Positions 35,713-45,595 of a stretch of DNA of 64,000 nt are shown piece after piece. Source of the stretch: JAKAGZ01 sp964412105. Lineage in GTDB: Bacteria > Bacteroidota > Ignavibacteria > Ignavibacteriales > Ignavibacteriaceae. Both the position numbers and the translations under genes were made by a program. Position 1 is the stretch's first letter, and the number at the start of each line of letters is the position of its first letter. The notes below the pieces were generated by a model. That model had not been told where the DNA came from and made no database searches. It saw nothing but the letters and a program-made list of their open reading frames with translations. The stretch spans positions 23,675 to 87,674 of the forward strand of contig CAYPNM010000010.1 of the NCBI GenBank assembly GCA_964412105.1, written 5' to 3'.

Positions 35713-36675
35713 CTATTTTTTCCTTATTCTTCTCTTACTTCGCGGCTTTTTCTCCACTTTACAATACTTGTTAATTGCTTCATAGGCATCAAAGTAACCC
35801 ATATCGCCGGCGACCTTTAAATCTGCACAGCCATCCTTTTTATTTTCCAATGCGATAAAATCAAGCCCTCTTCGATAAAAGACTTTTGCATTTTTAGGAT
35901 CGACCTCTAAAATATGCGAAAAATCCAGTATCGCCTCGGAAAATTTATTCATCATATTGTATGCTTCAGCTCTCATAAAATAAAGATCATTGTTTTCCGG
36001 ATCGAGTTGAATAGCGCTTGTAAAATCAGAGACCGCCCCTTCGTAATCTCCGATTATTCCCTTATCAGTGCCGCGATCAATATATGCGTTAACATCGGTT
36101 GAATCTAAGGCAAGAGCCGTTGTAAAATCATCTATAGCTCCAAGGTGATCATCCATATCAGCTTTTACATTACCACGATTAATATAAATTTTCTTATCGT
36201 TCGGATTTAATTGTGCTGCTTTATTATAATCTTTTAGAGCTCCTTCAGGATCTTTTAATTTTGATTTGACATAGGCGCGGCTGAAATAAACCTGCTCTTT
36301 ATTGGGAAAATAGTTCACTGCCTTTTCAAGATCCACCAATGCAGGTTTGTACTGCTCTGTTAACAGCTCGCTAATGCCCTTCCCAAGATAAGCATCTCCA
36401 AAATCCGGATTAAGAGCCAGAGCAATAGTATAATCATTTATTGCCAGGATATTTCTATTCAACATGCTTAATGCCTTAGCCCTTCCGAAGTAGGAAAGAG
36501 CATCATTGGGATTATGATCAATTGCTTTGGCATAATTAATAATTGCAGATTCATATTTGCCTGTATTATAATCTTTTGTTGCCAGATTATAATAATCAGG
36601 ATTTGACGAAGAGCAGGAAAGATTGAATATGCAAATTAAAGCAATAATATTAAATGAAATAATTATTTTTGCCAC
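35713..36675 (-). CDS. TPR-repeat lipoprotein
   Basis: A 320-residue predicted lipoprotein (lipobox NLSCSSS near residue 20; GTG start at 36675). About seven tandem tetratricopeptide units follow, with the regular pattern NPNDALSYFGRAKAL and YYNRGNVKADMDDHLGAIDDF-like blocks to residue 290. A basic tail RSKRRIRKK ends it. Such proteins are periplasmic scaffolds. It is a single gene with a 130-bp spacer from its neighbours; its partner is unknown. Confidence 0.85.
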   Translation of the reverse strand: MAKIIISFNIIALICIFNLSCSSSNPDYYNLATKDYNTGKYESAIINYAKAIDHNPNDALSYFGRAKALSMLNRNILAINDYTIALALNPDFGDAYLGKGISELLTEQYKPALVDLEKAVNYFPNKEQVYFSRAYVKSKLKDPEGALKDYNKAAQLNPNDKKIYINRGNVKADMDDHLGAIDDFTTALALDSTDVNAYIDRGTDKGIIGDYEGAVSDFTSAIQLDPENNDLYFMRAEAYNMMNKFSEAILDFSHILEVDPKNAKVFYRRGLDFIALENKKDGCADLKVAGDMGYFDAYEAINKYCKVEKKPRSKRRIRKK

Positions 36676-36810
36676 GCATTTACACCCTTAAACATATATG
36701 CTTTTTTCAATTGATAGATACTATAAAAACCAAAATAATGTTTCAATTTTAATAAAAATCGAGGAAGAAATCGTAACCAAATAATTTAACATAAAAGATA
36801 AATAATGGAA

Positions 36811-37290
36811 TTATTTCTCACAGCCTCCCTTTTGTCTGGTATCTACAATAACAAGAATTTTCCAGCCGTCATCTCTCTTTACTAATTGGAATGAATCAAT
36901 TCCACAATGATTTAATTTATCTCCCAGATAAAAACTATATTCAGCCCAAACAGATGCCAAGTCGCCCGAAATATGAATTACCGGATTAGTTATCCTCTCA
37001 TCCCAAGCCTGCGGGTGGGGAGTCCCCACTGCATGGGCAAAAGATATATAATCATCTGTATGAATATTTGTTTTACCTAGCGAATTACCTATACTCATTA
37101 AAACAGCAGAACTATCAAATGCCGATATAAATAACTTTTCATTACCGAGCCTCATTCCTTCAAACATTTTTTGAATAACAGTTATTATTCTTGTTGAATC
37201 ATTTTGAATCTGGGAGTAACTATTTTTTGTGAAACACAAAAGCATAAAGCACATTATTAAAAGAAATTTCAGAAGGTCTTTAAGTCGCAT
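36811..37290 (-). CDS. Exported NTF2-like (SnoaL/DUF4440-type) protein
   Basis: A 159-residue protein with a signal peptide (about 27 residues) and an alpha+beta cone-fold pattern. It opens with VIQKMFEGMRLGNEKLFISAFDSSAVLMSIG, and VIHISGDLASVWAEYSFYLG with KRDDGWKILVIVDTR closes the sheet. This resembles NTF2-like stress or ligand-binding proteins. Two cysteines (HCGIDSF and GGCEK) could form a disulfide. It is 12 nt downstream of the TlpA-like gene and probably co-transcribed. Ligand unknown. Confidence 0.75.
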   Translation of the reverse strand: MRLKDLLKFLLIMCFMLLCFTKNSYSQIQNDSTRIITVIQKMFEGMRLGNEKLFISAFDSSAVLMSIGNSLGKTNIHTDDYISFAHAVGTPHPQAWDERITNPVIHISGDLASVWAEYSFYLGDKLNHCGIDSFQLVKRDDGWKILVIVDTRQKGGCEK

Positions 37291-37302
37291 CGTTGTTTCT
37301 CC

Positions 37303-38535
37303 TTATTTTTCGCTTAATAATTTTTCAACGAATCTTGTAAATTCATCAGTTAATTGTATATAGTGTTCACCGGTTCCGGGGCCCGAAAAACCCGTATTTA
37401 TTTTTCTTACCCTCCCCTTCCGGTCAATAAAAATAGTTGTGGGAAAAGCCAGTACCTTGTTAAGCATAGGTAACTTCTTGCTTGCCAGGTCTTTATCATT
37501 TGTCCCAGCCAGAAGGAGATCATATTTTATGTTAAACTTATCCCTGAACCTTTTAATTTGAGCGACTGCTCTAGCTGTGTCGTTATAATTTTCAAACATA
37601 AGAGCAATCATTTCAAGACCTTTGCTGTGATATTTATTATAAAATGGAGTAAGGAACGCAGCCTCATCCTGACAATTAGGGCACCAGCTCCCTGCCAAAG
37701 TCACGATAACTACTTTACCCTTGTACTTCTTATCTGATAATGAAACCATTTTCCCATTCAGGTCAGGGAAAGAAAAATTAAACCTGGTATAACCTTTCTT
37801 TAGATATGTAAGTTTGTCCGGGTCAGGAAGTTTAGCATTCTTATCCCTGAATGCAGTCCACGATTCATGATAGTATAATCCTGACCAATAGCCTCCGTTA
37901 AGTTTGCCGGATTTATTAAGCCTGGCTTTAAATAGATAAGCATGCCCGCCGTCAAAGGTTGAAAGATAGATTGTGCTGTCCTTAACCTGGCCCTCAAGAT
38001 ACCTGTAATCTCCTGTTGGCGTTAAAAAGGTTCCTGTAAGATCAGATCCATTCTGATGAAATTCACCCACTGCCGGATAAATAGTGCCATCATCTTCAGT
38101 AAAAGTGGCGGACCATCTGCCTGTCACATCGATATCATTTGAGGGATTCGGAAAAAATAAGTAATTGATGTTTTGTTCTGCCCTTAACGGAATAACCTGT
38201 AAGACTGCATTTGCTTTAACGAGAGTTAGATTTCCAATTAATCCTGAATCCGATTTCATAGCCTCTATAGTTGAATTAAAAGCCGGTAAATAAAGCTTCA
38301 GACTATCGTCCCAAATATGCACTTTATCAATTTTAACGGTTTCAGCTCCATTTAATAAATTTGCAGTGTTTATTCCATCATTACTTTTAATTTCAAAATA
38401 AAATGGAAGCTTGCCGCCTGCCGTTGATAATTCCGCACGATATTTACCCGATTCAATTTTTCGGTTTTCCTGTTTTGAGCACCCGACAAGAAATAAAGAA
38501 ATAATAAATAAGAGAACAATTAATTTACCTGACAT
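37303..38535 (-). CDS. TlpA/ResA-like thiol-disulfide lipoprotein with N-terminal beta domains
   Basis: A 410-residue lipoprotein (lipobox FLVGCSKQ near residue 19). About 240 residues of beta-rich sequence precede a C-terminal TlpA-like thioredoxin domain (about 255-405). That domain carries the redox site GSWCPNCQDEA and the cis-Pro region AFPTTIFIDRKGRV. Periplasmic proteins of this type reduce or isomerise disulfides, often in cytochrome maturation or oxidative defence. I chose ATG at 38535 over TTG 38547. Confidence 0.87.
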   Translation of the reverse strand: MSGKLIVLLFIISLFLVGCSKQENRKIESGKYRAELSTAGGKLPFYFEIKSNDGINTANLLNGAETVKIDKVHIWDDSLKLYLPAFNSTIEAMKSDSGLIGNLTLVKANAVLQVIPLRAEQNINYLFFPNPSNDIDVTGRWSATFTEDDGTIYPAVGEFHQNGSDLTGTFLTPTGDYRYLEGQVKDSTIYLSTFDGGHAYLFKARLNKSGKLNGGYWSGLYYHESWTAFRDKNAKLPDPDKLTYLKKGYTRFNFSFPDLNGKMVSLSDKKYKGKVVIVTLAGSWCPNCQDEAAFLTPFYNKYHSKGLEMIALMFENYNDTARAVAQIKRFRDKFNIKYDLLLAGTNDKDLASKKLPMLNKVLAFPTTIFIDRKGRVRKINTGFSGPGTGEHYIQLTDEFTRFVEKLLSEK

Positions 38536-38747
38536 TAGATTTTGCAATCAAAATATTAATAATGTAAAAAGTAAATAAAGATAAAAGAATATTCAATGAA
38601 TTCATATTTGATTCAATGCAATTCGGCCGGTTTAATAAATATTATATAATAGAATTTGATCAAAGGTTTCTGATTTACTACCGTTTCCATTATATTTACT
38701 ATTCAATTAGTTAATAAAATATTTCAATTTTAGGATTAGGTTCTATT

Positions 38748-39668
38748 ATGCATGCACTGGAAGTCAGGCATCTAAAAAAATCTTTCGGCAAGGTTAAGGC
38801 AGTGGATGATGCCTCATTTAATGTTCCCGAAGGAGCGGTATTTGGTCTTATCGGCAGAAATGGTGCCGGGAAAACTACTACCATAAGAATGATGATGGAC
38901 ATTTATATACCGGACAGCGGAGAGGTAATATTGAGAGGGGCTCCGGTAACAGAAGATTTTAAGCAGAAAGTAGGTTACCTCCCAGAAGAAAGAGGCCTTT
39001 ATAAAAAAATGAATGTCTGGGATACATTAATGTTCTTTGCTGAAATAAAAGGTAAGTCAGGCAAAGACATAGAAAGAAAAGCTAATGACTACTTAAAACG
39101 GTTTCAATTAATAGATAGAAAAGCTTCAAAAATACAGGATCTCTCAAAAGGAAATCAGCAGAAAATTCAATTTATTGCTACAATACTCCACGATCCGGAA
39201 TTCCTGATTCTGGATGAACCGTTTTCAGGACTTGATCCTATCAATACCGATTTGCTTAGACAAATAATAATAGATCTGAAAGACCAGGGAAAGGTTATAA
39301 TTTTATCAACACATCTTATGGATTTTGCTGAAAAAATGTGCGATCATATAGCAATGATAGACAACGGCAATATAATTTTGAACGGTTCGCTAAGAGATAT
39401 AAAGGCAAAATTCGGTAATAGAAATGTGAGTTTGAATTATGACGGTGATATTTCATTCTTAGAGAATCATCAGATAGTTGAAAAGATCCAGGATTTTGGA
39501 AACACTACCGGAATTACCGTAAGGGAAGAATCGCAAACTCAGGATTTATTGAGGTTATTAATTGAGAACGATGTAAAAATCAGAAAATTTAATGCTAACG
39601 ATATTTCTCTGCATGAAGTATTTGTGAGGCTTGCCGGAGATCATAATGCGGAGGTTATCAATGTTTAA
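38748..39668 (+). CDS. ABC transporter ATP-binding protein (NatA/DUF4162 type)
   Basis: 306 residues. Walker A is GRNGAGKTT (36-44), the Q-loop region is VGYLPEERGLYKKM, the signature LSKGNQQK (Q at the fourth position) and Walker B FLILDEPFSGLDP follow. A C-terminal ~80-residue extension resembles the DUF4162 domain of Na+-exporter-like ATPases. It drives export by the membrane protein encoded next, whose start overlaps its last codons by 8 nt. Substrate (Na+, drug or lipid) cannot be told. Confidence 0.93.
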   Translation: MHALEVRHLKKSFGKVKAVDDASFNVPEGAVFGLIGRNGAGKTTTIRMMMDIYIPDSGEVILRGAPVTEDFKQKVGYLPEERGLYKKMNVWDTLMFFAEIKGKSGKDIERKANDYLKRFQLIDRKASKIQDLSKGNQQKIQFIATILHDPEFLILDEPFSGLDPINTDLLRQIIIDLKDQGKVIILSTHLMDFAEKMCDHIAMIDNGNIILNGSLRDIKAKFGNRNVSLNYDGDISFLENHQIVEKIQDFGNTTGITVREESQTQDLLRLLIENDVKIRKFNANDISLHEVFVRLAGDHNAEVINV

Positions 39669-40923
39669 TTTCAGAATACGCACAATTATAAAAAGAGAAT
39701 TGAGAGAAAAAATCCTTAGCAAAACATTCATTTTAATGACCGTTCTTGTCCCGGTTTTTATGTTCGGAATTTTGGCTTTCCAGACATTCCTGATTGCTTA
39801 CAACGGTGAAAATAGTGCAACCCTCTTAATAGTTTCCGAATCACCTGAACTGACACAAAGCCTGAAGAATGATTTTGCTGAAATGCCTCAGGTTAAAGAG
39901 GGCAAATACAAAATTGATTTTGAGACTGCAGGCAGCTCACAAATAACAAACAAAATTGATGCACTAAAGGGTAATTTGCTTTCAGACAAATTAACAGGAG
40001 TAGTATTTATTCCGGCATCAGCATTAAAGGATAAAAGAATAGAATATTATTCTAAAAATCCGGGCAACAATGATTTATTTGAAAAGCTCAGGGGAACAAT
40101 AAACCAGGCCCTGATGGACAGTTATTTCGGCAGTAAACAATTGTCAAAAGCTGATATTGATTTCGCACGAGACAGGGTTGATTTTAATGGATTTAGAATT
40201 TCAAGTGACAATCAAGTAAAGAAATCAAATGAAGGAGCAACAATCATCTCTATGATTTTTTCTTTTATACTCTATTTCAGTTTAATGTTCATAGGGATGA
40301 TGATGATGCGGTCGGTCGTTGAAGAAAAAAATTCTAAAATAGTGGAGCTGGTTCTCTCATCAGTTAAGGCAAAAGAATTAATGACAGGTAAAATAATTGG
40401 TACGGCCGTAACCGGTTTGCTTCAAATGATAATATGGATATCCCCTATAATCGTGCTGATAAGCTCAAGCCTGTTTGTTATTCCCCAGGAATATATGCCC
40501 ACGCTTTCCATGTGGCAGATACTCTACTTCCTCTTAAATTATTTTGTTGGCCTGATTACTTTCCTTGGATTATTCGCAACTGTAGGTGCCATATTTGATA
40601 ACGAGCAGGATGCGCAATCAGGAATCTGGCCGATAATGATGTTGGTAATGATTCCTTTCTTTATAAGTGTTTCAATGTTAAAAAATCCGGATAATCTCCT
40701 TGCAAACATAACTTCTGTGCTCCCGTTTTCATCGATTATTGTTATGCCCGCAAGAATGAGTCTGGTAGAAATTCCCATCTGGCAGTTTGCTCTTTCGATT
40801 CTTGTTAATATTGCTGTTATGCTTGCAATATTTCCATTTGCAGGAAAAATATACAGGATAGGAATTTTATTGACAGGCAAAAAACCGCAATGGTCGGAAG
40901 TGTTTAAATGGCTTAGGTATTAA
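39661..40923 (+). CDS. ABC-2 type permease (NatB-like)
   Basis: A 420-residue membrane protein. It has an N-terminal transmembrane helix (about 22-42), a ~150-residue extracytoplasmic domain and then five or six helices from about residue 190. The VVEEKNSKIVELVLSSVKAKELMTGKIIG stretch is the conserved ABC-2/NatB coupling segment. I start it at ATG 39661 (MFNFRIRTIIKREL); an upstream in-frame ATG exists but lies further inside the ATPase gene. It forms the transporter with the preceding ATPase. Confidence 0.9.
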   Translation: MFNFRIRTIIKRELREKILSKTFILMTVLVPVFMFGILAFQTFLIAYNGENSATLLIVSESPELTQSLKNDFAEMPQVKEGKYKIDFETAGSSQITNKIDALKGNLLSDKLTGVVFIPASALKDKRIEYYSKNPGNNDLFEKLRGTINQALMDSYFGSKQLSKADIDFARDRVDFNGFRISSDNQVKKSNEGATIISMIFSFILYFSLMFIGMMMMRSVVEEKNSKIVELVLSSVKAKELMTGKIIGTAVTGLLQMIIWISPIIVLISSSLFVIPQEYMPTLSMWQILYFLLNYFVGLITFLGLFATVGAIFDNEQDAQSGIWPIMMLVMIPFFISVSMLKNPDNLLANITSVLPFSSIIVMPARMSLVEIPIWQFALSILVNIAVMLAIFPFAGKIYRIGILLTGKKPQWSEVFKWLRY

Positions 40924-40935
40924 TTGGTTAAAATT

Positions 40936-40971
40936 AACCGCCGGGATTTAAGAATTGCGGCGGTTATTTTG
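40936..40971 (+). terminator. Rho-independent terminator of the ABC transporter pair
   Basis: AACCGCC (40936-40942) pairs with GGCGGTT (40959-40965) and is followed by ATTTTGT. It may also serve the convergent DUF4404 gene. Confidence 0.75.
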
Positions 40972-40984
40972 TATCTAAGCAGCT

Positions 40985-41257
40985 TCACAATCCTAAATTA
41001 TTCAAAAAGTTAATCACATTATTCATCTTTGCGGTTAGTTCCGGATGTGAGGCTTCAAAATGTTCAACAGCCCTTTCCAGTCTTTCGAGAAGTGACGATT
41101 TTTCAATTTCCCGATCAGTTTCACTTTGTTCAAGGACTTTATCAATCTCCGTTTTCATATTATTCAGCATTTCAACGGAACTTTTATCCACCACTTTTAT
41201 GTTATTTATTTCAGTTCTAAGTTTTTTCAATAAATTCTGCAGCTCGATTGCAGACAT
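40985..41257 (-). CDS. DUF4404-family small helical protein
   Basis: A 90-residue, helix-rich charged protein: a leading ELQNLLKKLRTEINNI helix, then SLLERLERAVEHFEASHPELTAKMNNVINFLNNLGL, which is the conserved C-terminal pattern of DUF4404. No membrane segment or signal peptide. A purine-rich GAGGAAG precedes the ATG. Family function is unknown; it stands alone, convergent with the ABC genes. Confidence 0.75.
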   Translation of the reverse strand: MSAIELQNLLKKLRTEINNIKVVDKSSVEMLNNMKTEIDKVLEQSETDREIEKSSLLERLERAVEHFEASHPELTAKMNNVINFLNNLGL

Positions 41258-41468
41258 AATTTCTTCCTCTTTTAATTGTATTCTTTACAGGAAATATATT
41301 ATTAATTTATAGAATTTCCTTATTAATAACATTATTTAGTATCGCTTGCAAAATTAAACCGTTTGCCCTCATTCATCAAAAATAATTAGTTTATTAATTA
41401 GAGTGTTTATATATTAAAAAATTGGGGTAAGTAAAATTATTTATCTATAATATTGAGAGAGCAGAATC

Positions 41469-43457
41469 ATGAAGACCTTACTCTTATCAGCAATGGTTGT
41501 ATTATTTATTTCTGCTGATTCTTTATTTGCGCAACAGAGCAAATATGATCAACACAAGCTTTTTGACCCAACATTTTTAAGTGAACCCGGAACCGCATAC
41601 AGAAGCGGCAGTGGTCAGCCGGGACCTTTATACTGGCAAAATTATGCCAGCTATAAAATAAATGCTTCGCTGGATGCAAAAGATAACATTGTTACAGGAA
41701 GTGAAATTATAACATATACAAATAACAGCCCTGACCATCTTCCTTACTTGTGGCTGCAGCTTGATCAGAATTTATTTACCAAAGATTCGCGCGGCGCTGA
41801 GACCACTCCATATAACGGTGGCAGATTTGGCAATGAAGATTTCAACGGCGGAGATGTTATAAAATCTGTAACTGTAACGCAGGACGACAATACCTCAACT
41901 CCTAAATATGTAATTACTGATACGCGTATGCAGATAATTTTGCCTGCTTCTATGAAACCAGGAGGAAGTGAAGTTGAAATTAACATCGCCTGGAGTTTTA
42001 AGATACCAAATTACGGCTCTGACAGGATGGGGAAACTAAAAACTCCAAAAGGTACTATATATGAAATTGCACAATGGTATCCGAGAATGGAAGTTTATGA
42101 TGATGTAAACGGATGGAATACTCTTCCCTATCTCGGGGCAGGAGAGTTTTATCTTGAATACGGAAATTTCGATTATAAAATAACAGCTCCTGCCGATATG
42201 ATCGTAGTCGGCTCAGGAGCGCTTCAAAATCCTGATGAAGTTCTGACGAACACTCAAAGAGACAGGCTTGAAAAGGCAGCAAAAAGCGACTCTACAATCT
42301 ATATTCGTACTCCGAAGGAAGTTGAGGCGCTTGATTCGGTTTCAACTGAGACAAAAACCAAAACCTGGCATTTTGAAATTCATAATGCAAGAGATGCAAG
42401 CTGGGCTGCATCTCGAGCATTTATATGGGACGCTGCAAGATTAAATTTGCCGAGCGGCCGGAAAGCAATGGTTATGTCACTTTACCCAATAAAAAGTGAT
42501 GCAGACACGGCATGGGGAAGTGCCACAAAATTTGCCAAGGCTTCTATCGAATTTAATTCTAGACAATGGTATGAATTTCCATATCCTAACGCCATTAATG
42601 TTGCGGGAAGAGTCGGCGGTATGGAATACCCCGGAATTGTTTTTTGCAGTTATAGATCATACGGAAGAGGCTTATGGAGCGTTACTGATCACGAATTCGG
42701 TCACACCTGGTTTCCAATGGTCGTAGGTTCCAATGAAAGAAGATATGCATGGATGGATGAAGGCTTTAATACCTTTATTAATACTCTTTCGACTGCAAAT
42801 TATAAAAATGGAGAATTTTCTTATCACAGGAATATGTCAAGAAGAAGTATGTCCATGTTTTTTATGCAAAGAGATACCGAACCAATTATGACCTATCCGG
42901 ATGTACTTGAATCACGGGATCTTGGATTAGAAGCTTATTACAAACCTGCTCAGGCTTTGACTCTGCTGAGGAACGACGTCCTGGGCCCGGAAAGATTTGA
43001 TTATGCCTTCAGAACCTATATTAAAAGATGGGCATACAAACATCCACAGCCAAAAGACTTCTTCAGAACCATTAACGATGCGGCAGGGGAAGATCTCAAC
43101 TGGTTCTGGAAAGAATGGTTCTATAAGACCTGGAAACTTGATCAGGCGGTAAAGGATGTAAAATACTTTGATAATGATCCTTCGAAGGGTGTTTTAATAA
43201 CAATTGAAAACCTGGATCAAATGGCAATGCCGGTAACTCTTGCAGTTAAAGAACAAAATGGTAATACAGGTACAGTAAATCTGCCTGTCGAAATATGGCA
43301 GCGTGGGGGTGAATGGACATTTAAATACAATTCCACAAGCATGATCGATTCTGTTACAATCGATCCTGATAACAAACTACCGGATGTAAACCTTGATAAT
43401 AACGTGTGGACAGGCGGCTATCAAAAGCCGACACAAAACCAACAAAGAAGAAGATAA
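41469..43457 (+). CDS. Exported M1-family metallopeptidase (first of a tandem pair)
   Basis: 662 residues with a signal peptide ending at SLFAQQ. The N-terminal beta-saddle domain is followed by the gluzincin domain with zinc site His408-Glu409-xx-His412 and Glu431 (HEFGH, 18 residues, then E). The exopeptidase motif is GGMEYPG in place of the classic GAMEN, as in many Bacteroidota M1 proteins. A C-terminal Ig-like domain (about 575-640) follows. It probably trims peptides in the periplasm or outside. The C-terminus is rich in Q, N and R. Confidence 0.9.
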   Translation: MKTLLLSAMVVLFISADSLFAQQSKYDQHKLFDPTFLSEPGTAYRSGSGQPGPLYWQNYASYKINASLDAKDNIVTGSEIITYTNNSPDHLPYLWLQLDQNLFTKDSRGAETTPYNGGRFGNEDFNGGDVIKSVTVTQDDNTSTPKYVITDTRMQIILPASMKPGGSEVEINIAWSFKIPNYGSDRMGKLKTPKGTIYEIAQWYPRMEVYDDVNGWNTLPYLGAGEFYLEYGNFDYKITAPADMIVVGSGALQNPDEVLTNTQRDRLEKAAKSDSTIYIRTPKEVEALDSVSTETKTKTWHFEIHNARDASWAASRAFIWDAARLNLPSGRKAMVMSLYPIKSDADTAWGSATKFAKASIEFNSRQWYEFPYPNAINVAGRVGGMEYPGIVFCSYRSYGRGLWSVTDHEFGHTWFPMVVGSNERRYAWMDEGFNTFINTLSTANYKNGEFSYHRNMSRRSMSMFFMQRDTEPIMTYPDVLESRDLGLEAYYKPAQALTLLRNDVLGPERFDYAFRTYIKRWAYKHPQPKDFFRTINDAAGEDLNWFWKEWFYKTWKLDQAVKDVKYFDNDPSKGVLITIENLDQMAMPVTLAVKEQNGNTGTVNLPVEIWQRGGEWTFKYNSTSMIDSVTIDPDNKLPDVNLDNNVWTGGYQKPTQNQQRRR

Positions 43458-43484
43458 AATTACTTTAACCACTTAATAAATTAT

Positions 43485-45509
43485 ATGACATCAAAATATT
43501 TTTTATCAATAATTACAGCAGGCTTGATATTTCTTGCCTGCAGTTCTTTTGCCCAAGAAAAGAGCGGTTACAATCATCTTAAAGCATTTGACCCAACTTT
43601 TCTGAGTAATACTTCAACAGTTTATAGAAGTAATTCCGGGATGCCGGGAAAAGATTACTGGCAAAATCGTCCGGACTATAAAATAAAAGTCAGCCTTGAT
43701 ACAGCAACAAACAGAATGACAGGAAGCGAAGTCATAACCTACACAAACAACAGCCCTGATAATCTTGATTACCTGTGGATGCAAATGGACCAAAATATTC
43801 TTAAAAAAGATTCAAGGGCAAACATTGTTAACGGTGGAATGCATCAACCTGCCGAAACGACGAACGGCTATGAAATAAAATCCTTAACAATAAGTTATGA
43901 CGGCAGTACATACAAACCCGACTATGTTGTAACAGATACAAGAATGCAAATAAGGTTGAAACAACCATTAAAGCGAAGTGGCGGTGTTCTTAAAATAAAC
44001 ATAGATTATTCTTACATATTGCAATCAAAAGCACGCGGCCGTACAGGTAGCATGAAAACCAAAAATGGAACTATTTACGATGTGGCGCAGTGGTTCCCAA
44101 GGATGTGCGTATATGATGATGTAATTGGATGGAATACCCTCCCCTATCTGGGTGCCGGAGAATTTTATTGCGAGTACGGCAATTACGATTACTACATTAA
44201 TGTTCCTTCCGATCAAATAGTTGTCGGATCAGGCGAACTTGTAAACCCTGATGAAGTATTAACCAGAACTGAATTGAACAGGTTAGCAAAAGCAAGAAAA
44301 AGCGATAAAACTGTCATGATAAGATCGGAAAAAGACATTACAAACAGCTCCGACCGTGTTTTCAAAGATAAAAGACTGACCTGGCATTTTAAGATGCAAA
44401 ACTCACGCGATGTGGCCTGGGCTTCATCAAAAGCGTTTATCTGGGATGCAGCCAGACTTGATTTGCCGAGCGGCAGAAAAGCGCTTGCGATGTCAGTGTA
44501 CCCAGTTGAAAGTGCTGGCGATTCGGCATGGGGCAGATCAACAGAGTATTTAAAAGCAAGCGTTGAAGACTTCTCCAAAAGATGGTTTGAGTTTCCATAT
44601 CCGGTGGCCGTTAATGTCGGTGGTCCGGTTGGAGGAATGGAATATCCGGCACTAGCTTTCTGTCACTGGAGAGCTAAAGGCGGGCAGCTTTTTATGGTAA
44701 CTGATCACGAAATCGGGCACACGTGGTTTCCGATGATAGTTGGTTCGGATGAAAGAGAATACGCCTTTATGGATGAAGGCTTCAATACATTTATTGATAT
44801 TTATGCAACTGCTGATTTTAATCACGGCGAATACGCTCCGAAGCGTGATGGAGAGTATGCGCCCAAAGGGGGAAATCCTGCGAAAGGATTTGTTCCGTAC
44901 TTCAGTTTAAAAGGTTTCCCGCCTATTATTACCTATGCAGATAACATTCCCGGGCAATATGTGCATCCCGACGAATATTATAAAACCGCACTTGGATTAG
45001 TTATGTTGCGGGAATATGTCTTAACCCCTGAAAGATTTGATTACGCTTTTAGAAATTATATAAAAAACTGGGCTTTCAAACATCCCCAACCAAATGATTT
45101 CTTTAGAGCTATGAACTCGGCAGCAGGAGAAGATCTGAATTATTTCTGGGAAGGATGGTTCTATAAAAAATGGGAAATAGATCAGGCCGTTGAAAGCGTA
45201 AGCTATGTAGATAATGATACCACGAAAGGAGTAATAATCAAAATTAAAAATAATCAACAATTGCCGATGCCCGTGGAAGCTGAGATTACACAGTCCAATG
45301 GGAAAGTAGATACTGTAAAACTTCCTGTAGAGATATGGCATAACGGAGATGAATTTAGTTTTCATTACCCTTCAACCGGTATGGTTACTTCAGTTATACT
45401 GGATCCTGAAGAAAAACTTCCGGATGTTGATGATTCTAATAATGCCTGGTATGCTTCCCAAAAGACTGAGACTCCAAGATTTCCCGGCAGGCCTAACAGG
45501 AACAGGTAA
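43485..45509 (+). CDS. Exported M1-family metallopeptidase (second of a tandem pair)
   Basis: 674 residues and clearly a paralogue of the preceding gene: same signal peptide type, KDYWQNRPDYKI opening, GGMEYPA motif, and zinc site HEIGH at the same residue (His408) with Glu431. It differs by an insert just after the zinc site, where GEYAPK occurs twice (GEYAPKRDGEYAPKGG), an internal duplication not in the first copy. Both lie 27 nt apart, likely one operon ended by the terminator at 45515. Two copies suggest diverged peptide specificity. Confidence 0.9.
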   Translation: MTSKYFLSIITAGLIFLACSSFAQEKSGYNHLKAFDPTFLSNTSTVYRSNSGMPGKDYWQNRPDYKIKVSLDTATNRMTGSEVITYTNNSPDNLDYLWMQMDQNILKKDSRANIVNGGMHQPAETTNGYEIKSLTISYDGSTYKPDYVVTDTRMQIRLKQPLKRSGGVLKINIDYSYILQSKARGRTGSMKTKNGTIYDVAQWFPRMCVYDDVIGWNTLPYLGAGEFYCEYGNYDYYINVPSDQIVVGSGELVNPDEVLTRTELNRLAKARKSDKTVMIRSEKDITNSSDRVFKDKRLTWHFKMQNSRDVAWASSKAFIWDAARLDLPSGRKALAMSVYPVESAGDSAWGRSTEYLKASVEDFSKRWFEFPYPVAVNVGGPVGGMEYPALAFCHWRAKGGQLFMVTDHEIGHTWFPMIVGSDEREYAFMDEGFNTFIDIYATADFNHGEYAPKRDGEYAPKGGNPAKGFVPYFSLKGFPPIITYADNIPGQYVHPDEYYKTALGLVMLREYVLTPERFDYAFRNYIKNWAFKHPQPNDFFRAMNSAAGEDLNYFWEGWFYKKWEIDQAVESVSYVDNDTTKGVIIKIKNNQQLPMPVEAEITQSNGKVDTVKLPVEIWHNGDEFSFHYPSTGMVTSVILDPEEKLPDVDDSNNAWYASQKTETPRFPGRPNRNR

Positions 45510-45514
45510 ACTAT

Positions 45515-45546
45515 TCAGGGCGTTTTAATATAAAACGCCCTTTCCT
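45515..45546 (+). terminator. Rho-independent terminator of the M1 peptidase pair
   Basis: AGGGCGTTTTA (45518-45528) pairs with TAAAACGCCCT (45531-45541) and a T-rich tail TTTCC follows. Confidence 0.85.
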
Positions 45547-45595
45547 ATTTTAGTCTTGCAAATAATTTCTTCCCTTATTTTTATTAATATTGCCT

